This document shows, in pieces, positions 1-7,809 of a stretch of 26,678 nt of DNA. Each line of letters starts with the position of its first letter. Within the stretch, counting starts at the first letter, position 1. Made by a program: the position numbers and the translations under genes. Below the pieces are notes generated by a model. That model was not told the DNA's origin, did not search any database, and saw only the letters and a program-made list of their open reading frames with translations. The stretch comes from Flavobacteriaceae bacterium UBA3179 (GTDB taxonomy: Bacteria > Bacteroidota > Bacteroidia > Flavobacteriales > Flavobacteriaceae): NCBI GenBank assembly GCA_002364245.1, contig DEXR01000001.1, positions 399 to 27,076 of the forward strand, in the 5' to 3' direction.

Positions 1-699
1 CCCAATTTTGGTGGCAATTTCAGTAAAAAGGTCATCATGATGTATCACATCGTTACTTGCTAGATGAAATATCCCGGTAAGATTTTTATTGATAATATAA
101 TGAACTTGTTGCGCTATTTTATCTTCCGTAGTGATACTAATTATGTGTTTTGGAAATACTTCAAAAACGGCGTGATGCTTCATACTTTGCCTTAATTGGA
201 TTAATGTAGGCGAATTAACACCTAGCACCAACGGCAACCGTAAAATGGTGGTTTGCAGCGGTAGTTGTTCCAGCAATATTTTTTCAGCGGAAACACTAAA
301 CCTTCCAAACATTGTTTCGGCAACCGGTAAATCATATTCATAAGCTGGAAAATTACGCTGGCCATCAAAAATTTCAGAAGAAGAAATGTACAATATTCTA
401 CTTTCTGGGAAATGCCCTGCATATTCGCAAATTTCCTGAAGCATTTGTAATCTTCTTGAATACGCCCCTGAATTTGCCACAACTATATAGCGAGGTTTTA
501 TTTCAGAAAGAATTGGACTAATTGTGTCTTCTTCCACAGAAAACTCATAAAAAACCTGATTGTCCTTATATTCCACTTGCTGTGTACAATACGTGCCAAA
601 TACATCAAAATAAGAGAGGAGGTCTTTATAAAGTGCATTGCCTATAAAACCACTGGCACCTATAATTAGGATTCTGTTATGTACAGTTTCAATATTCAA
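1..699 (-). CDS. SDR-family (RmlD/epimerase-like) protein, C-terminus cut by window edge
   Basis: The frame is open from a TTG at 699 to the left edge, giving 233 codons; the C-terminus is outside the window. Residues about 9-20 form a Rossmann nucleotide-binding motif (ILIIGASGFIGNAL, GxxGxxG). Around residues 108-120 the protein has YISSSEIFDG, which aligns with the STDYVFDG segment of RmlD-type dTDP-sugar reductases. The segment that normally carries the catalytic YGRSK reads FGRFS, so both the Tyr and the Lys of the YxxxK dyad appear replaced. The fold is therefore clear, but ordinary reductase or epimerase activity is doubtful. No ATG fits the N-terminus; TTG lies 12 nt after the glsA stop in the same frame, so the gene is probably the last seen cistron of the gcvT-glsA operon. 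The substrate is unknown. Confidence 0.75.
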   Translation of the reverse strand, partial: MNIETVHNRILIIGASGFIGNALYKDLLSYFDVFGTYCTQQVEYKDNQVFYEFSVEEDTISPILSEIKPRYIVVANSGAYSRRLQMLQEICEYAGHFPESRILYISSSEIFDGQRNFPAYEYDLPVAETMFGRFSVSAEKILLEQLPLQTTILRLPLVLGVNSPTLIQLRQSMKHHAVFEVFPKHIISITTEDKIAQQVHYIINKNLTGIFHLASNDVIHHDDLFTEIATKIG

Positions 700-711
700 A
701 ACGGGGTAAAT

Positions 712-1626
712 TTAAAAAATAGAGCGCTTTGTTTGGGTGGTAAACAATTCTAACGCCTGCATGCCAAGGTAAGAATTTCCTTTTTCATTCAATCCGGGTG
801 CCCAACATGTTATTGTAAATTCATTAGGCAATAGAGCTGCAATACCACCACCAACACCACTTTTACCGGGCAGACCTACTTCAAAGGCAAACTCGCCGGC
901 TTCGTCGTAAAAACCACAGGTAAGCATAATGGCATTGATACGCTTTACTTGGTTTAAGGTAAGGTGAGCTGTGTTCCGCATACATTTCCCGCGGTTGGCA
1001 AAAAGATAAAATGCATTGGACAATTGCTCACAAGTCATCTCTATAGAACATTGATGAAAATAAAAATCGAGCACATCGTCCACTTCATTTTCAAGGTTGT
1101 CAAAAGACTTAAGCAAATTTGCGGCTGCGTAGTTGTTAAAACCTGTTTCGGCTTCGCTGGAGGCTACTTTTTCATTGTAATTTATAGATTGGTCATTGGT
1201 TAAATCACGAACGTATTGAAGAAAATCTTCCTTTGGATTTTCTAAATGTGATAGTAGCATATCTGCAATGACAATCGCCCCGGAATTTATTAATGGATTT
1301 CGTGGAATTCCTTTTTCAAGCTCTAACAACGCCATATGATTAAAAGGATTTCCTGAAGGTTCCACATCCACGCGTTCAAAAATTTTATTACCAACCAACG
1401 GTACAGCTCTTGAAAGAGTTAGTACCTTGGAAATACTTTGTATTGAGAAAGGTTTATCCCAATCGCCCGAACCAAATTTATTACCATCTACAAGGTTTAG
1501 GTACATGCCAAAATTATCTTCCTTCACATTAGATAATTCGGGTATATACGAAGCTACTTCACCTTTTACAGCAGAATGTTTTAAACTGTTGGTGATGGTA
1601 TCTAAAATTGCTTGGTAATCTATCAT
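712..1626 (-). CDS. glsA: Glutaminase (serine-dependent, GlsA type)
   Basis: This cytosolic enzyme hydrolyses L-glutamine to glutamate and ammonia. The 304-residue length matches bacterial glutaminases of the beta-lactamase-like fold. The SxxK catalytic motif is present as S64-I-S-K67 within FSIQSISKVL, and the family segment NPLINSGAI follows near residue 110. The glycine-rich segment PGKSGVGGGI near residue 255 is also conserved. The ATG lies one nucleotide after the gcvT stop codon (TAATATG), so translation is probably coupled to gcvT. Pairing glutaminase with glycine cleavage suggests a role in amino-acid catabolism or ammonia balance, which is inference. The identification is firm. Confidence 0.95.
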   Translation of the reverse strand: MIDYQAILDTITNSLKHSAVKGEVASYIPELSNVKEDNFGMYLNLVDGNKFGSGDWDKPFSIQSISKVLTLSRAVPLVGNKIFERVDVEPSGNPFNHMALLELEKGIPRNPLINSGAIVIADMLLSHLENPKEDFLQYVRDLTNDQSINYNEKVASSEAETGFNNYAAANLLKSFDNLENEVDDVLDFYFHQCSIEMTCEQLSNAFYLFANRGKCMRNTAHLTLNQVKRINAIMLTCGFYDEAGEFAFEVGLPGKSGVGGGIAALLPNEFTITCWAPGLNEKGNSYLGMQALELFTTQTKRSIF

Positions 1627-1627
1627 A

Positions 1628-2710
1628 TTATCCCTTGTAAAAAGGTGGTTTTACGATGGTTGCCGGAATGGCTTTTTTTCGTACCTGTATATAAATTTCA
1701 TTTCCTAATTTACTATGCTCTTTACCAACATAGCCTAAACCTATTCCTTTATTTAAGGAAGGTGACATGGTTCCGCTAGTTACGTGACCAATTTTCGTTC
1801 CTTCGGCATCAACAATATCGTATCCTTGCCTTGGAATACCACGCTCAGTAAGTTCAAAACCAATTAACTTGCGAGTAATACCTTCTTCTTTTTGCTTTTT
1901 AAGCGCTTCGGAATTGATAAAATCATTATTAAACTTGGTAATCCAGCCTAGACCAGCTTCAATAGGAGAGGTCGTATCGTCTATATCGTTACCGTAAAGG
2001 CAAAAGCCCATTTCTAACCGAAGTGTATCTCTAGCAGCCAAACCAGTAGGCTTAATACCAAAATTGGCTCCGGCTTCCATTACTTTATTCCAAATTTGTT
2101 CTACTTCGGTGTTTTTACAATAGATTTCAAATCCGCCGCTTCCTGTATAACCAGTTGCGCTAATGATTACATGTTCAATACCTGCAAAATCTGAAACCTT
2201 AAAGTTATAAAATTTGATGGCACTTAAATCTTCCGAAGTTATAGACTGCATGGCTTCCACAGCTTTTGGTCCCTGAATTGCAAGTAGGGAATAATCTTCA
2301 GAAATATCACGCAACTCAGCATTCATCGTGTTGTGGGAAGTAATCCAATCCCAATCTTTTTGAATGTTTGAAGCATTGACCACCAACAGCCACTTTTCAG
2401 CATTAAAACGGTAAATGATTAAATCGTCAACAATACCGCCTGTTTCATTAGGCATACAAGTATATTGAGCTTGATTGTCAACTACTTTTGAAGCATCGTT
2501 ACTTGTTATTTTTTGAATCAATTCTAATGCATTTGGGCCTAGTACTAAAAATTCCCCCATGTGCGAAACATCAAAAAGCCCCAAGTTCTTGCGGACGTTT
2601 TCATGCTCAATGGTAACTCCTTCGTACGAAACTGGCATATTGTAGCCTGCAAATGGAACCATTTTAGCTCCTAATTGCTCATGAATGTGTGACAGTGCAG
2701 TGTTTTTCAT
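1628..2710 (-). CDS. gcvT: Aminomethyltransferase (glycine cleavage system T protein)
   Basis: GcvT moves the aminomethyl carbon of the lipoyl H-protein to tetrahydrofolate, releasing ammonia and forming 5,10-methylene-THF. The 360-residue protein shows the family features [10 protein letters not shown] near the N-terminus, [10 protein letters not shown] (46-55), the conserved Asp pair in GGIVDDLI (91-98), and [16 protein letters not shown] (228-242), followed by the C-terminal barrel domain. The frame can be extended to a TTG at 2731, but that codon overlaps a -7 promoter box and would only add MRKEFFT, so the ATG at 2710 is preferred. It heads the gcvT-glsA-SDR operon. The P and H proteins are not in the window; an L-protein candidate is the lipoamide dehydrogenase at 24751-26127. 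Confidence 0.95.
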   Translation of the reverse strand: MKNTALSHIHEQLGAKMVPFAGYNMPVSYEGVTIEHENVRKNLGLFDVSHMGEFLVLGPNALELIQKITSNDASKVVDNQAQYTCMPNETGGIVDDLIIYRFNAEKWLLVVNASNIQKDWDWITSHNTMNAELRDISEDYSLLAIQGPKAVEAMQSITSEDLSAIKFYNFKVSDFAGIEHVIISATGYTGSGGFEIYCKNTEVEQIWNKVMEAGANFGIKPTGLAARDTLRLEMGFCLYGNDIDDTTSPIEAGLGWITKFNNDFINSEALKKQKEEGITRKLIGFELTERGIPRQGYDIVDAEGTKIGHVTSGTMSPSLNKGIGLGYVGKEHSKLGNEIYIQVRKKAIPATIVKPPFYKG

Positions 2711-2728
2711 TGTAAAAAATTCTTTTCG

Positions 2729-2759
2729 CAAATGTATTACATCTTAATAAGCTAACGAA
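2729..2759 (-). promoter_or_regulatory. Candidate Bacteroidota promoter for gcvT
   Basis: On the minus strand TACATTTG (2736-2729) matches the Bacteroidota -7 consensus TAnnTTTG exactly. A TTCG (2759-2756) sits 19 nt upstream at the -33 position, one mismatch from TTTG. The predicted start of transcription lies about 15 nt before the gcvT ATG at 2710. Confidence 0.65.
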
Positions 2760-2793
2760 CTATTTAATTGTTTGTTTTCAAAATTGGGGATGT

Positions 2794-2815
2794 AACCTGA
2801 ATTCGAGTTTAGGTT
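2794..2815. repeat. 22-nt inverted repeat between divergent gcvT and nnr
   Basis: The arms are AACCTGAA (2794-2801) and TTTAGGTT (2808-2815), separated by TTCGAG. They match over 8 positions with one G-T wobble. The repeat sits just upstream of the proposed nnr -33 element and about 35 bp from the proposed gcvT -33 element, a typical place for an operator. No T-run follows on either strand, so it is not an intrinsic terminator. Confidence 0.45.
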
Positions 2816-2817
2816 TC

Positions 2818-2847
2818 TTGCCACTTTTGATACAATGAGTATCTTTA
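2818..2847 (+). promoter_or_regulatory. Candidate Bacteroidota promoter for nnr
   Basis: TTG (2818-2820) and TATCTTTA (2840-2847, one mismatch from TAnnTTTG) are 19 nt apart, the usual Bacteroidota spacing. The box ends 28 nt before the TTG start codon at 2876. Confidence 0.5.
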
Positions 2848-2875
2848 CTGTGTAGAAAATTAAAAAATTAATTCC

Positions 2876-4420
2876 TTGAAAATATTCTCAGCCAAACAAC
2901 TAAGCGAAGCCGATAAAGCAACTACCGAAAAACATAATATTACTTCATTAGATTTAATGGAGCACGCCGGAACACAAGTGTTTAAATGGCTGCATCAACG
3001 TTTGCAAAATGCCAAAGTACCTATTCATATTTTTTGTGGTATTGGTAATAACGGTGGTGATGGGTTAGTAGTTGGTAGATTGTTACTCGAAAAAGATTAC
3101 AACGTACATATTTACATCGCCAATTTTACCGATAAACGTTCTAAGTGCTTTTTAAAAAACTACGATCGTATAAAGGAAGTTACCAACAACTGGCCAAAAT
3201 TAATGACGTCGGAAAAGGATTTTCCTGAAATCAATAACCAGGACATCATCATTGATGCCCTTTTTGGTATTGGTCTTAACCGTCCCCCTGAAGGTTGGCT
3301 AAAACCATTGATACAGCACATTAATGCAAGCAAGGCATTTACCTTGGCAATCGACATACCCAGTGGATTATATGCCAATCAAGCCTTGGAAGATATTGAC
3401 GCCGTTGTTAAGGCTAATCATACGCTAACCTTTCAAGCACCTAAATTATCGTTCTTTTTACCCGAGACAGGCAAGTTTGTTCCATTTTTTGATATTATCG
3501 ATATAGGATTAGACCCGGAATACCTTCATAAAACCGAATCTTTGGCACAATTAATAGGCAAACAACAAGCGCAGCAGTTTTACAAACCACGCCAAGCCTT
3601 CGATCATAAAGGAACCTACGGTCACTCGTTAATTATTGCAGGAAGCTATGGGAAAATAGGAGCTGCCGTATTGAGTGCAAAAGCAGCATTTAAAATCGGT
3701 GTGGGGTTAGTTACGGTGTTTGTTCCCGAATGTGGCTATGATATTATACAAATGGCTGTTCCCGAAGCAATGGCGATTACCGACAAAGAAGACGATTTAA
3801 TCACTGATATTGATTTCGATATAGAACCCTCAGCAATCGGAGTTGGGATGGGGATTGGAAAAAAAGCAAAAACTGTTTCTGCCTTAGAAAAGCTCTTCAA
3901 AAATGCTAAAGCACCAATGGTAATTGATGCAGATGCATTGAATTGTATTTCAGAAAACAAAAATTTACTCAAAGTACTTCCCAAACATGCTATTTTAACT
4001 CCGCATCCTGGTGAATTAAAGCGATTAATAGGGGAGTGGACAGACGATTATGACAAACTGGAAAAGGCGAAGACCTTTTCAAAAAAACACGAAGTTGTAT
4101 TATTAATAAAAGGCGCACATACTGTCGTTATTTTTAATGAAAGCCTATACATCAACACCACTGGAAACCCGGGAATGGCAACGGCGGGAAGTGGTGATGC
4201 TCTAACTGGCGCTATTACTGGATTGCTGTCGCAAGGCTACGATCCATTATTAGCAGCTGTTTTTGGTGTGTATTTGCACGGAACAGCCGGATCCATTGCT
4301 TCGCAAACAATGGGTTACGAAGCTGTGATGGCAACAGACATCATAGAAAATATAGGAAATGCTTATATGAGTTTATTTGAGCAACCAGAACAATCTGAAA
4401 AAGGAGAGCCAAAAAAATAA
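2876..4420 (+). CDS. nnr: Bifunctional NAD(P)H-hydrate epimerase / ADP-dependent NAD(P)HX dehydratase
   Basis: The enzyme repairs damaged nicotinamide cofactors: the N-terminal domain epimerises R- and S-NAD(P)HX and the C-terminal domain dehydrates S-NAD(P)HX using ADP. The 514 residues contain a YjeF_N domain (about 1-215) with GNNGGDG (57-63), DALFGIG (128-134) and DIPSGL (160-165), then a ribokinase-like YjeF C domain (about 235-500) with DADALN (351-356), LTPHPGE (374-380) and GNPGMATAGSGD (430-441) carrying the catalytic Asp441. The start is TTG at 2876: the resulting MKIFSAKQLSEAD matches the usual N-terminus and no ATG fits. It is divergent from gcvT across a shared regulatory region. 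No clear terminator is seen before rocD. Confidence 0.95.
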   Translation: MKIFSAKQLSEADKATTEKHNITSLDLMEHAGTQVFKWLHQRLQNAKVPIHIFCGIGNNGGDGLVVGRLLLEKDYNVHIYIANFTDKRSKCFLKNYDRIKEVTNNWPKLMTSEKDFPEINNQDIIIDALFGIGLNRPPEGWLKPLIQHINASKAFTLAIDIPSGLYANQALEDIDAVVKANHTLTFQAPKLSFFLPETGKFVPFFDIIDIGLDPEYLHKTESLAQLIGKQQAQQFYKPRQAFDHKGTYGHSLIIAGSYGKIGAAVLSAKAAFKIGVGLVTVFVPECGYDIIQMAVPEAMAITDKEDDLITDIDFDIEPSAIGVGMGIGKKAKTVSALEKLFKNAKAPMVIDADALNCISENKNLLKVLPKHAILTPHPGELKRLIGEWTDDYDKLEKAKTFSKKHEVVLLIKGAHTVVIFNESLYINTTGNPGMATAGSGDALTGAITGLLSQGYDPLLAAVFGVYLHGTAGSIASQTMGYEAVMATDIIENIGNAYMSLFEQPEQSEKGEPKK

Positions 4421-4564
4421 TACCTATAGCCCTATATTTATAACTTTTTTATAACAACTCCAAACTTCAAAAAACATAGAATATTTAGTAACTTGCGATT
4501 TTATGGATGATTTCTCTCCGGAAAGCAGGAATTAATGCAGTTTCACGATAAATATTAAAAGAAA

Positions 4565-5809
4565 ATGGCAGTTTTAGAAAAAAAAGCTACGCAAGACGCG
4601 ATTGATTTAGAAAATAAATATGGAGCTCACAACTATCATCCATTACCAGTGGTGTTGAGCAAAGGGGAAGGGGTCTATGTTTGGGATGTAGAAGGAAAAA
4701 AGTACTACGATTTCCTTTCTGCTTACAGTGCTGTAAATCAAGGGCATTGTCACCCAAAAATTGTTGGGGCGATGGATGCACAGGCCAAGACTTTAACGCT
4801 TACATCCCGTGCTTTTTATAATGATATGTTAGGGAAGTATGAAAAGTATGCTTCAGAATATTTCAACTTTGATAAGTTGTTGCCTATGAACACTGGAGCC
4901 GAAGCGGTAGAGACGGCTTTAAAAATCTGTAGAAAATGGGCTTATGAAAAGAAAGGAATTTCAGAAAATGAAGCTGAAATTATCGTTTGCACCAATAATT
5001 TCCATGGAAGAACAACTACCATTATTTCTTTCTCAAACGATGAAGTAGCCCGTAATCACTTTGGTCCTTATACTCAAGGATTTACCAAAATTGAGTACGA
5101 TAACTTAGATGCTTTAAAAAAAGCAATTGAAAACAATAAAAATGTAGCTGGCTTTTTAGTAGAACCTATTCAAGGTGAAGCAGGAGTTTATGTTCCTTCT
5201 GAAGGCTATTTAAGAGAAGCAAAAGCATTATGCGAAGCCAATAACGTTTTGTTTATAGCCGATGAAGTACAAACAGGTATTGCTCGTACAGGAAAACTAT
5301 TAGCGGTAGATCACGAAAATGTAAAGCCAGATATTTTAATTTTAGGAAAAGCCCTAAGTGGTGGCGCGTATCCTGTTTCTGCTGTATTGGCAGATGATGA
5401 AGTTATGAATGTAATCCGTCCTGGTAACCACGGCTCTACATTTGGTGGTAATCCAGTTGCAGCAGCAGTTGCGATGGCAGCTTTAGATGTGATTAAAGAT
5501 GAAAACTTAGCTGAAAACGCTGAAAAACTGGGTCAATTATTCCGAAGTGAATTAAACAAGTATATTGAAAACAGTTCCATTGTTAAGTTGGTACGTGGTA
5601 AAGGATTGCTGAACGCTATTGTGATTAACGATAGTGAAGAGAGTGATACCGCTTGGAATATTTGCTTAAAATTACGTGATAATGGCTTATTAGCGAAACC
5701 CACCCACGGTAACATCATCCGTTTTGCACCACCATTGGTAATGAATGAAGAGCAATTATTAGATTGTGTTTCAATAATCACCAAAACATTAAAAGAGTTT
5801 GAGAAATAA
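4565..5809 (+). CDS. rocD: Ornithine--oxo-acid aminotransferase
   Basis: This PLP enzyme converts ornithine and 2-oxoglutarate to glutamate-5-semialdehyde and glutamate, linking arginine breakdown to proline and glutamate. The 414-residue sequence is a class III aminotransferase throughout: [12 protein letters not shown] (109-120) binds the cofactor phosphate, FHGRT (146-150) stacks on the PLP ring, IADEVQTG holds the PLP-contacting Asp233, and ILGKALSGG carries the Schiff-base Lys262. The N-terminal [20 protein letters not shown] is characteristic of ornithine aminotransferases rather than acetylornithine enzymes. It stands alone, 144 bp after nnr and followed by a strong terminator. It shares the glutamate node with the nearby glutaminase, but nothing shows co-regulation. 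Confidence 0.95.
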   Translation: MAVLEKKATQDAIDLENKYGAHNYHPLPVVLSKGEGVYVWDVEGKKYYDFLSAYSAVNQGHCHPKIVGAMDAQAKTLTLTSRAFYNDMLGKYEKYASEYFNFDKLLPMNTGAEAVETALKICRKWAYEKKGISENEAEIIVCTNNFHGRTTTIISFSNDEVARNHFGPYTQGFTKIEYDNLDALKKAIENNKNVAGFLVEPIQGEAGVYVPSEGYLREAKALCEANNVLFIADEVQTGIARTGKLLAVDHENVKPDILILGKALSGGAYPVSAVLADDEVMNVIRPGNHGSTFGGNPVAAAVAMAALDVIKDENLAENAEKLGQLFRSELNKYIENSSIVKLVRGKGLLNAIVINDSEESDTAWNICLKLRDNGLLAKPTHGNIIRFAPPLVMNEEQLLDCVSIITKTLKEFEK

Positions 5810-5834
5810 CACATAGTATATTTTTATATATTTA

Positions 5835-5865
5835 AGAGGGCTACTGAAAAGTAGCTCTCTTTTTT
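5835..5865 (+). terminator. Intrinsic terminator after rocD
   Basis: A 10-bp stem AGAGGGCTAC / GTAGCTCTCT (one G-U pair) with the loop TGAAAA is followed by a run of T. Confidence 0.9.
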
Positions 5866-5982
5866 GTTATTTATCGAATAAAAAATAACTTATAACGAGT
5901 ATTTATAGAAATTTTCATAAGACATTTCAAAATCCTATATATTTCGTGTTTAAACCAAATAAACAATTTAAAATAAACCGAA

Positions 5983-7029
5983 ATGAAACGAATTTTGCTA
6001 TTAATGGCTATTACAGCCCTTCTTTTTTCATGTTCAAAAAATGAAGAAACACTTACTGAAACACAAGAACCAATAGATTTAACCTTAATGGTAAACCCAT
6101 CTATCGATAAGCCAGAAAGTATATATGATACAAAACCATTTGGGATGTATCATGGCGTAGTAATTAGTAAGCAAGCTGATTTCCATGGGAAGATATGGAT
6201 AAGTCTATACAATAATAATAAGTCTAGTGCATTGGTAAGTGATAACACTAATGAAATTTATTTTTATTTAGACAAACAAGATTCTAATGGTAATTCAAAA
6301 ATTTTTCATTTTAAAGGAAAAAGCAGTTCTTTTGATTTGAACCTTACTGACTATAAAAATCCTATAGTTGAAAATGTAACTATAAAAAATGAAATAGGTT
6401 TGGTTAATATTGTTAAAGATCGCAGTGACCAGAGAGCTATGGCAATATTAGGTGTTTATGAAGATGATGCAGACCCTGCTTTTAATGGAACTTGGGATGT
6501 TATAAGTTCTGGTATATCTCATGCAGAGTTAGGGTTTGGCTTTTACTTTCAAAAGGTTGTTATAACAAACCCAAATGGAACTACTATGCAAGAGGATACT
6601 ACTTTTGAAAACTTTGATTACCCTTGTTATGGGGCGACTGCAATACAACCTGAGTTTGAAAATGACCCAAACGGAACAGGTTATGTAGATATAGTTGCAC
6701 AAAATCAGCAAAGTCCTTGGGGAGACGATATTGCATACTATGATATAGGTTTTAGTAATTATCTTTCCGATAATAACAGTGACCCGAGTTATGAAAGTGG
6801 TTTTTTAGGTTTTGAACAATTACCAGATTACCCTTTTGATTGTTATATTTTTCTTGACCATGGATATTGGGCATGGAAAACTAGGACAGGAACTATTACT
6901 TTTGATACTTCAGCTTTGATTACGTCTACATTGTCTCTTAATCAAGCTCCCAAAAAAGCGATAGAAGCACGTTCTATAAGCTTAAACGGTTTTAATAAAT
7001 ATATTTATCAATTAAAAAAGACAAGGTAG
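5983..7029 (+). CDS. Uncharacterised lipoprotein
   Basis: I do not recognise the family. The 348-residue product begins with a lipoprotein signal peptide, MKRILLLMAITALLFSC, with the lipidated cysteine at residue 17. The residues after it (SKNEET) include acidic positions resembling the lipoprotein export signal that sends Bacteroidota lipoproteins to the cell surface. The rest has no further membrane segment and is rich in Asn, Asp, Tyr, Phe and Gly, with short segments such as FNGTWDVISSG and GYWAWKTRTGTITFD that look like beta-sandwich strands. The gene is monocistronic between terminators at 5835-5865 and 7057-7084. A weak -7-like box (TATATTTC, 5938-5945) lies upstream. The A/T content looks higher than in the neighbouring enzyme genes. 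Its function cannot be assigned. Confidence 0.85.
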   Translation: MKRILLLMAITALLFSCSKNEETLTETQEPIDLTLMVNPSIDKPESIYDTKPFGMYHGVVISKQADFHGKIWISLYNNNKSSALVSDNTNEIYFYLDKQDSNGNSKIFHFKGKSSSFDLNLTDYKNPIVENVTIKNEIGLVNIVKDRSDQRAMAILGVYEDDADPAFNGTWDVISSGISHAELGFGFYFQKVVITNPNGTTMQEDTTFENFDYPCYGATAIQPEFENDPNGTGYVDIVAQNQQSPWGDDIAYYDIGFSNYLSDNNSDPSYESGFLGFEQLPDYPFDCYIFLDHGYWAWKTRTGTITFDTSALITSTLSLNQAPKKAIEARSISLNGFNKYIYQLKKTR

Positions 7030-7056
7030 TTTTTTTATAAATATATTTTTAATTAT

Positions 7057-7084
7057 AAAAGCGGCTATTTAGCCGCTTTTTTTT
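7057..7084. terminator. Bidirectional intrinsic terminator
   Basis: A perfect 10-bp stem AAAAGCGGCT / AGCCGCTTTT with loop ATTT is flanked by A and T runs. It lies between the converging lipoprotein gene (plus) and the CCC-motif gene (minus), so it can serve both, best in the plus direction. Confidence 0.92.
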
Positions 7085-7105
7085 ATGAAAGTATCTTAAA
7101 TAAGA

Positions 7106-7429
7106 TTACATTCCGTACTCACGCATCATTTCTTCTTGCATTTCTTGTATGCCATCCATACCAATGGTTGCATAGAAATAAATGTTTATTAACAAGTAAA
7201 TGGCACTAAGTACAATACCAATAATTGCAAGTATTTTTCCAGTCTTTACATTTTGATATCCTGAATATATTTCTGGGTTCTCTAAATATAAAGCAGTTGC
7301 TTTTTTAGCCATTACAATAGCAATGATACCAAATATAAGCCCTAATACTCCATAGCAACAGCAAGTTACTATCGATAGGATACCAAAAACCAAAATGAGG
7401 GTTGAATTAGGTAATTTTTGTTTTTCCAT
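7106..7429 (-). CDS. Small CCC-motif membrane protein
   Basis: The 107-residue protein has two hydrophobic regions: residues about 10-42, long enough for a hairpin of two short helices, and about 65-88. Three consecutive cysteines (C23-C25, in IVTCCCYGVLG) lie in the first hydrophobic region. After the second region the tail is acidic and Met/Glu rich. I recognise this as the Bacteroidota group of small CCC-motif membrane proteins commonly found beside DUF2752 proteins; the function is unknown. It is the last gene of a minus-strand cluster, 75 nt after the DUF2752 gene, and reads into the terminator at 7057-7084. The cysteine triplet may bind metal, be acylated or form disulfides, but the sequence does not decide this. 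Confidence 0.85.
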   Translation of the reverse strand: MEKQKLPNSTLILVFGILSIVTCCCYGVLGLIFGIIAIVMAKKATALYLENPEIYSGYQNVKTGKILAIIGIVLSAIYLLINIYFYATIGMDGIQEMQEEMMREYGM

Positions 7430-7504
7430 GAGTGTTATTTTAGTTGGTTACTAACTTTAAAAATAACGTAAATAATTGAAAAACGGAGAGTTTGATTAAA
7501 TACT

Positions 7505-7804
7505 TTAAAAATAAGGGCTCATTTTTATAAGATAGCTCACTAAAATGATTACTACATTTAGCAACAGCAGGCCGACTTTAATTTGAAAATCGTACTTAAA
7601 TTTTACAAAAAGATTAAAAATAACAAAAAGCAGTAGCAAAATAATGGAGTAGATAGCTGGGTACATATGGAATGCTGCCGCAAACTCACCCCTAAAAAAT
7701 AAGACTGTGGCACGTTGTGTACCACAGCCTAAACATTCTACACCAAAAAGCTGTTTGCTGGTGCATTGCAACATATAGTCTTCAATGCCGCCTTCCAATG
7801 CCAT
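7505..7804 (-). CDS. DUF2752 domain membrane protein
   Basis: The 99-residue protein contains the DUF2752 signature ECLGCGTQRATVLF, with a CxxC pair followed by the TQR triplet, near residue 25-35. It then has two predicted membrane helices (about 45-65 and 73-95). The function of DUF2752 is not known. The ATG at 7804 lies 5 nt after the stop of the T9SS gene; a second Met at residue 12 (MLQCTSKQLFG) resembles the usual start of the family and is the alternative. The tight spacing to the T9SS-exported protein and the following CCC-motif gene indicate one transcription unit. Confidence 0.88.
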   Translation of the reverse strand: MALEGGIEDYMLQCTSKQLFGVECLGCGTQRATVLFFRGEFAAAFHMYPAIYSIILLLLFVIFNLFVKFKYDFQIKVGLLLLNVVIILVSYLIKMSPYF

Positions 7805-7809
7805 TTGGG

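Noticed and set aside
1..699. Left-edge SDR gene as part of a polysaccharide biosynthesis cluster
   Set aside because: No sugar-nucleotide, glycosyltransferase or flippase gene is seen, and the catalytic dyad is missing.
964..1203. Plus-strand open frame inside glsA
   Set aside because: It overlaps a well-supported glutaminase gene and has no recognisable protein features; a shadow frame.
2711..2731. Seven-residue N-terminal extension of gcvT from a TTG codon
   Set aside because: The codon lies in the exact -7 promoter box; the ATG at 2710 gives the usual GcvT N-terminus.
7431..7504. Regulatory element between the DUF2752 and CCC-motif genes
   Set aside because: The 75-nt gap holds no clear promoter box, hairpin or T-run.
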